The notes beneath the pieces were generated by a model. That model was not told where the DNA came from. It was given only the letters and a program-made list of their open reading frames with translations, and ran no database searches. DNA of 9,549 nt. Origin: Chitinophagaceae bacterium UBA2793 (GTDB lineage Bacteria > Bacteroidota > Bacteroidia > Chitinophagales > Chitinophagaceae). This document shows positions 5,386-9,549 of this stretch, piece by piece; within the stretch, counting starts at the first letter, position 1, and the number at the start of each line of letters is the position of its first letter. The position numbers and the translations under genes were made by a program. The stretch is taken from positions 1-9,549 of the forward strand of contig DEHT01000041.1 in the NCBI GenBank assembly GCA_002352045.1. The letters run 5' to 3'.

Positions 5386-7296
5386 TTAGCCTTCTTCTTT
5401 TACAAATACAATTCTTGCATGGTCGGCTTTATATATTTTATCAAAAAATGCTGCAAGTTCTTTGGTTTTATCAGCCGGAACTTTTACAGCTTCCTGGTAA
5501 AAGTACCGGGTATAAATTATTTTACTACCCTCAATTTTTACGGATGAAGCAAACTTTGCAAAACCCATATTTATTTCTGTATTGCCGGGCAACGATTCTG
5601 CTTTGTATCCAAGGGGAATGTTTATTTGAACGGTATCGTAGTCGGTAAAGCCCATATTAAAATGAAACCCAAATTTCCTGGAACTGGCATCTTTAATTTT
5701 AAAAGATGATGCCGATAAAATATTGGGATTAATAAACAATCTTTTTCCTGTTACCGATGCATAGTTTGCAACCTTTAACTTTACCTCTTCGGAAATAGAT
5801 GGCAATGAACCAATACTTGTTTTTGTGTGTGAATAATTTTCTACTTCGTAAGAAGATAGCTCGAATTTATTTGCCATATATGATTTCAAATCTTCTTTTG
5901 ACATTTGAGTCAAATAACCATCCAGCCTGTCTTGCTGTAAACCATTATATTTAGTAGAGATGTTTGCCTGCAAATTACCTTGTTCATCAACATTGGCAAT
6001 TATACTACGAACCTGTAAATTATCTTTTGGTTTATATGCCGGAGTATTAACCAATACACCACCGTTTTCAGTAATTAACAATGCATTTCTATTTCCGGTA
6101 AACGAACCCATATAACCTGGTAAAACATTTTGATTGGTACATTCCAGCCAAATACTGTCTTTGTTGTTAGGCACACATAGTATTACGTGGTTAAATTGAT
6201 TGCTTGTAAAATCTTTAATTATTTCATCTTCATTTCTGCCTGCTTTTACTAGCGCCACATGGCTTTTAATACCTGCTTCTTTTAAAAGGGCAAACATATA
6301 ATTGGTTAGGGCTTTGCAATCGCCATAACCATTGGTAGCCACAAAATTTGCATCCAGGGTTTGCCATCCACCAATACCTAACTGAATACTTATATAACGG
6401 GTATTTTTTTGTAGAAAATTGTAAAGTATGTTTACTTTTTCAGTTGTGGTAGAAAGATTTTTGGTAAGGCTTTGAACTTTTTCTTTTACAGAGGCTGTTA
6501 GCTCGTCTCTACCTGCATTGAGTTGATACATAAAGTTTCCAAACTCCTGCCAGTTGTTCATGCTGCCCGAATATTTTTGCATTTCAAAGTTTGAGGGAGC
6601 CAGTAAAACCGCCGGCGTAATTTCGTGCCAGGATGGAGCATATACTTCTTCTTTTAATGCCGGGTAATTGGTCAAAATCCAGGAATACTCTTTATTCTTT
6701 TTTACTTCGGTGATTTGAGGTTCTCCGGTGTAGTTGAAAGACTTGAATCGTAAAATATAATCTGCCGGTGCTGCAATTTTAAGGTTGCTTGCTTGCACCG
6801 AAACTTTTTCATTGATAACCGGTATCCATGATGGTAAATGAAAAATTCCGTCGTAATCTATTTCGTAAGTATATTCAACAGTGTACGGGTATGCTTTGTG
6901 GCTGAAGCTGTGAAACTTTACCCGGTCAGCATCTGCCAGGTTTGACTCGGAAGTGTTACTGTAATCTTTTATCTCGCTTTTTTTAATGGAACGTATTTTA
7001 ATTCCCGAAGCATCGTACAAGTTGCCTTCTATGTTACTTACTTTACTAAGTTTATCGTAATGCGCTACGCAGTTTGCATAATCATCGGCAGAGCTATTTA
7101 ATATAGTATAAACAAAATGTTTTCGAACAATGGCATTCCCTTTTGATTTTATTAAAACATCTAAATTGGATTGGCGAATCACCATATCTGCATCCTGCAA
7201 AAGATTAGCCGGAATAGTAGAAACCGGGTATTGCGAAAATGCTATACTTGCGATGCTTACAAAAAGTAAAGAAAACAATATTGACTTTCGTTTCAT
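5386..7296 (-). CDS. secreted DUF3857/transglutaminase-like protein with intact triad
   Basis: A 636-residue exported protein. Residues 1-21 (MKRKSILFSLLFVSIASIAFS) form a signal peptide, probably cut before Gln22, as is frequent in Bacteroidota. The DUF3857 beta-rich domain follows (about 30-220), then a transglutaminase-like cysteine domain (about 270-390) and a DUF3858-like C-terminal beta domain (about 425-636). The catalytic residues are in place: Cys327 in NGYGDCKALTNYMFALLKEAGI, His370 in QFNHVILCV and the acidic residue Glu385 in SIWLECTNQ. Such domains cleave or cross-link peptide bonds, but the substrate here is unknown. The ATG at 7296 is chosen because it opens the signal peptide directly; a GTG at 7338 would add 14 residues in front of it. 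It lies 106 bases downstream of a paralogous gene on the same strand. No clear promoter precedes it, so it is probably the second gene of an operon. Confidence 0.88.
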   Translation of the reverse strand: MKRKSILFSLLFVSIASIAFSQYPVSTIPANLLQDADMVIRQSNLDVLIKSKGNAIVRKHFVYTILNSSADDYANCVAHYDKLSKVSNIEGNLYDASGIKIRSIKKSEIKDYSNTSESNLADADRVKFHSFSHKAYPYTVEYTYEIDYDGIFHLPSWIPVINEKVSVQASNLKIAAPADYILRFKSFNYTGEPQITEVKKNKEYSWILTNYPALKEEVYAPSWHEITPAVLLAPSNFEMQKYSGSMNNWQEFGNFMYQLNAGRDELTASVKEKVQSLTKNLSTTTEKVNILYNFLQKNTRYISIQLGIGGWQTLDANFVATNGYGDCKALTNYMFALLKEAGIKSHVALVKAGRNEDEIIKDFTSNQFNHVILCVPNNKDSIWLECTNQNVLPGYMGSFTGNRNALLITENGGVLVNTPAYKPKDNLQVRSIIANVDEQGNLQANISTKYNGLQQDRLDGYLTQMSKEDLKSYMANKFELSSYEVENYSHTKTSIGSLPSISEEVKLKVANYASVTGKRLFINPNILSASSFKIKDASSRKFGFHFNMGFTDYDTVQINIPLGYKAESLPGNTEINMGFAKFASSVKIEGSKIIYTRYFYQEAVKVPADKTKELAAFFDKIYKADHARIVFVKEEG

Positions 7297-7402
7297 GTGG
7301 TTCTTTAATGAAGTTAAAAGTGCTAATGATTTTTGCACCTATTACAAAGCTTACTATTTTGGTAGCATTAGCTTAAAAAAAAGAGATTCAAATTGGTAAA
7401 AA

Positions 7403-9427
7403 TTATTTCTTTTTAAATACAATTTGTTCGGCATGTTTTTTTACAACCATATCAAAAAATTCTCGCAACACTTCATAATCTTCCTGAGAAAAAAATGTTT
7501 TGTTCAGTTTCAATTGTGTTTTTAAAGAAACTTCTGTGTCATTTTTTGTAATAATGTATTCAAAATTACCATCGGCTTCATTCAATGTAGCCCTTACTGA
7601 TTTGGGCGTTTCGTCAACTACAAAGCCGGCAGGTATTTGAATTTTGAAATAATAAGTTTCATCCATTTTAAAAGGCAATTCAACCGGGTATTTCCTATCG
7701 GGATTTTTAAATAAATTTTCCTTCATACCTTCTTTTAACATGGGGTTAAAATAGATGATATTTGCATTTTCGTCTCGCTCAATGTTGATGTTGTAGTTAA
7801 CCTGTAAATCTTTTTCAAGGTCTTCTTCGTTTTTCAGTTGTACATTTTCTGCAGCATATTCGCCACTGTAAGAATCTATAATTCTTTTATCGAATGATGA
7901 CCTGCCTTTTTCTTTAATTTCCTTTCTGGCAGCAAAAGATTCGTAATAGCCCGGCATGGACGACAATGACCCTTTCCATACATTTTTAAGAGCTGAATCG
8001 TTCAATAAAGAGATAGCCGTAATTTTCTTTTCAAGCAAACTAAAAGCATCCATGGGCACTATTTCCGAAACATAATCAATAAGTACAGCCGTACCATTGT
8101 AACAGTACGATGGAATGCTGCCAAACTTTAAAGTAGGTTTACTGGCGTCCAAAAAAAATGAACCTTTAGAAGTTTCTAATTTTGTAATTACATAATTGTA
8201 TTGGCTTAAAATAGGGTATCTATTATTAGCAATGCCATTTTCCCTTGTGCTTAAAATTAAAGGGAATGCATTTAAACCAACTTTCTTTAAAAGCATGGTG
8301 AGCAAAAGATTAATATCCTGAACATAACCTTTTTTAGATTCAAATATTTTTTTTAATGGCTGTGAAGCATATATTCCATAAATGCCATCGCTTGTAAAAT
8401 TTTTTTGAATGGAATAGTAAATGGTTTTGGCCATTTCAACCGTATCGTTTTTATTTAAGTTGAGCGAATTGATATAGTTATCGGCCCAACTGTTGGGCTC
8501 TTTAAAATCGCCGCCAAATTCAGGGTCTTTTAATAATTCAACGGATGCTTTTCCCCAGGAGCCCATAATATCTTCGTAAGGTGTTTCAGGGAATTTTCTA
8601 CCTATTAATTGAAATTCAATTTTGGACAAATAGTTTTCCAAAGAAGAGGTATAGCTTTCTTCAATTAAAGCAGGCACATCTTTCATTACCCATCTTGTAA
8701 TACTGTTGTTTGAGTTTATGGATATTAAATCGTCTTTTTGTGTAATTATTTCTGCGGCAATTCTAATAACATAGTTCGTTGCTTTGTATTTTGATTCCTT
8801 TACAAAAAAATTAGTGTTTCCTTTTGCTACAAAAGCATAATCAAAGTACTCGGGTAAATTAAGATTGTACTCACTCCATAAACGAGGGTAAGAGCCTTGG
8901 AAACTCCAGGGTTGAAGGTTAAATAAAAAATCGGATTTTATAGTATAACTTATATCGAGTATGGAACCTTCTTTAACCGCCGGTAAGGTGAATTTTTTTA
9001 TCACTCTTTTTTTATCAACTACTTCTTTAAAAATATTGTCTTTATCAAATTTAGTGGCTTCTACTTTTCCGTTCACAATATTATAGGTAGTTGCACTCAC
9101 CGATTCTAACGATTCTTCTAAGTTGGATTTATCGTTTCTATACAATGGAATTTTTACAGTGGCTAAATCAAATCCTTTGGAGCCAATAATTTTTACTCTT
9201 CTCTGAAATTTATAAATTAAACTGAAATAGCCTTTATTGTTTGCTTCAAAAGAGCTTTTACCAACATCTGCCAGTATTACAGCACCATAACTGGTATCTA
9301 CTGTTTTAGGGTCTAGATCGAAATCAGAAGTTATAATTTTGTCAAAATTTACCGGGCACTTTTGTGCATGAATTGCCACTGGAAAAAGGAAAGCACATAA
9401 AAGGCTAAGGATTACATTTTTTGTCAT
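7403..9427 (-). CDS. secreted DUF3857 protein with degenerate transglutaminase-like domain
   Basis: A 674-residue exported protein and distant paralog of its downstream neighbour. The signal peptide is MTKNVILSLLCAFLFPVAIHA, probably cut before Gln22. A DUF3857-type beta domain (about 50-270) is followed by a transglutaminase-like region (about 325-430) and a C-terminal beta domain ending EQIVFKKK. Aligned by eye with the neighbour, the motif GYGDCKAL becomes GYVQDINL, placing Val369 where the catalytic Cys should be. QFNHVI becomes QYNYVI, with Tyr412 at the His position, while the acidic residue (Asp427 in FFLDAS) is kept. It is therefore probably not a peptidase and may bind a ligand or partner instead. 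The reading frame extends upstream to a TTG at 9538, but the ATG at 9427 opens the signal peptide and lies just below a promoter. The extension would cross the terminator at 9472-9507. Likely first gene of a two-gene operon. Confidence 0.86.
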   Translation of the reverse strand: MTKNVILSLLCAFLFPVAIHAQKCPVNFDKIITSDFDLDPKTVDTSYGAVILADVGKSSFEANNKGYFSLIYKFQRRVKIIGSKGFDLATVKIPLYRNDKSNLEESLESVSATTYNIVNGKVEATKFDKDNIFKEVVDKKRVIKKFTLPAVKEGSILDISYTIKSDFLFNLQPWSFQGSYPRLWSEYNLNLPEYFDYAFVAKGNTNFFVKESKYKATNYVIRIAAEIITQKDDLISINSNNSITRWVMKDVPALIEESYTSSLENYLSKIEFQLIGRKFPETPYEDIMGSWGKASVELLKDPEFGGDFKEPNSWADNYINSLNLNKNDTVEMAKTIYYSIQKNFTSDGIYGIYASQPLKKIFESKKGYVQDINLLLTMLLKKVGLNAFPLILSTRENGIANNRYPILSQYNYVITKLETSKGSFFLDASKPTLKFGSIPSYCYNGTAVLIDYVSEIVPMDAFSLLEKKITAISLLNDSALKNVWKGSLSSMPGYYESFAARKEIKEKGRSSFDKRIIDSYSGEYAAENVQLKNEEDLEKDLQVNYNINIERDENANIIYFNPMLKEGMKENLFKNPDRKYPVELPFKMDETYYFKIQIPAGFVVDETPKSVRATLNEADGNFEYIITKNDTEVSLKTQLKLNKTFFSQEDYEVLREFFDMVVKKHAEQIVFKKK

Positions 9428-9449
9428 TAAATGGGTTTTTAGAGTGCAG

Positions 9450-9457
9450 CAAATATA
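9450..9457 (-). promoter_or_regulatory. -7 box of the probable transglutaminase-pair operon promoter
   Basis: Minus-strand TATATTTG (9457-9450) matches TAnnTTTG exactly. It lies 23 bases before the ATG at 9427, directly after a terminator belonging to an upstream transcript. The upstream half is poor: the expected TTG position falls in a T-run (9472-9479), so only the -7 element is claimed. Confidence 0.5.
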
Positions 9458-9471
9458 AGTGGATAGGTTAT

Positions 9472-9507
9472 AAAAAAAATAAGCCATCGAAAATATCAAT
9501 GGCTTAT
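9472..9507 (-). terminator. minus-strand intrinsic terminator of a gene beyond the window
   Basis: Read on the minus strand, ATAAGCCATTGA (9507-9496) pairs with TCGATGGCTTAT (9490-9479) over 12 bp with one T-G wobble around a TATTT loop. The T-run continues to 9472, eight T in all counting the last stem base. On the plus strand the same wobble would be a C-A mismatch with no T-run after the stem, so the element points leftward. It would end a minus-strand gene lying to the right of the window and insulate the transglutaminase pair. Confidence 0.8.
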
Positions 9508-9549
9508 AACAATTAAAAAATATTAAAATTATTTGCAATTCGCATCGGT

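Noticed and set aside
7294..7338. N-terminal extension of the 5386-7296 gene by 14 residues from GTG 7338
   Set aside because: It would place a polar stretch before an otherwise textbook signal peptide beginning MKRKS.
7322..7372. Inverted repeat GCTAATG (7322-7328) / CATTAGC (7366-7372) between the two transglutaminase-like genes
   Set aside because: Only 7 bp with a 37-base loop and no T-run after it on the minus strand; chance pairing in AT-rich DNA is likely, so it is not called a terminator.
9425..9538. N-terminal extension of the 7403-9427 gene by 37 residues from TTG 9538
   Set aside because: The extension crosses a strong minus-strand terminator and the TATATTTG promoter box, and would bury the signal peptide that starts at ATG 9427.

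Overview
The window looks like a chromosomal segment of a Bacteroidota bacterium, most likely from the Chitinophagaceae or a related group. The evidence is the low-GC, AT-rich intergenic DNA, several promoters of the Bacteroidota type (TTG, 18-19 bases, TAnnTTTG), the absence of strong Shine-Dalgarno sites, a lipoprotein with a Bacteroidota-style acidic export signal, secreted proteins predicted to be cleaved just before Gln, and typical Bacteroidota versions of FabI, LolD, the fused 2-oxoacid dehydrogenase E1 and the DUF3857 transglutaminase-like proteins. The genus assignment is inference.

Left part (1-2000, plus strand): the C-terminal end of the DNA-repair ATPase RecN, a 69-residue two-helix membrane protein that seems to start at TTG, the enoyl-ACP reductase FabI closed by an intrinsic terminator, and a small lipocalin-like lipoprotein closed by a strong bidirectional terminator. 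Middle (2000-3150): a short acidic DUF2795-type protein on the minus strand with a near-ideal promoter, and divergent from it the ATPase LolD of the lipoprotein-sorting system. Right part (3150-9549, all minus strand): a single-chain E1 alpha-beta component of a 2-oxoacid (probably branched-chain) dehydrogenase with its own promoter, a 15-bp perfect palindrome, and then two consecutive secreted DUF3857/transglutaminase-like proteins. These two probably form an operon read from a promoter near 9450. A minus-strand terminator just upstream insulates them from a gene outside the window.

Functionally this is mostly housekeeping and cell-envelope content: fatty-acid elongation (FabI), supply of acyl-CoA (E1), lipoprotein traffic (LolD, and a lipoprotein that would use it) and secreted proteins of unknown substrate. 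I see no mobile elements, tRNA or rRNA genes, CRISPR arrays or defence genes, and no clearly new system. The most interesting point is the transglutaminase-like pair: one member keeps the Cys-His-acid triad, while its upstream neighbour has Val and Tyr at the Cys and His positions.
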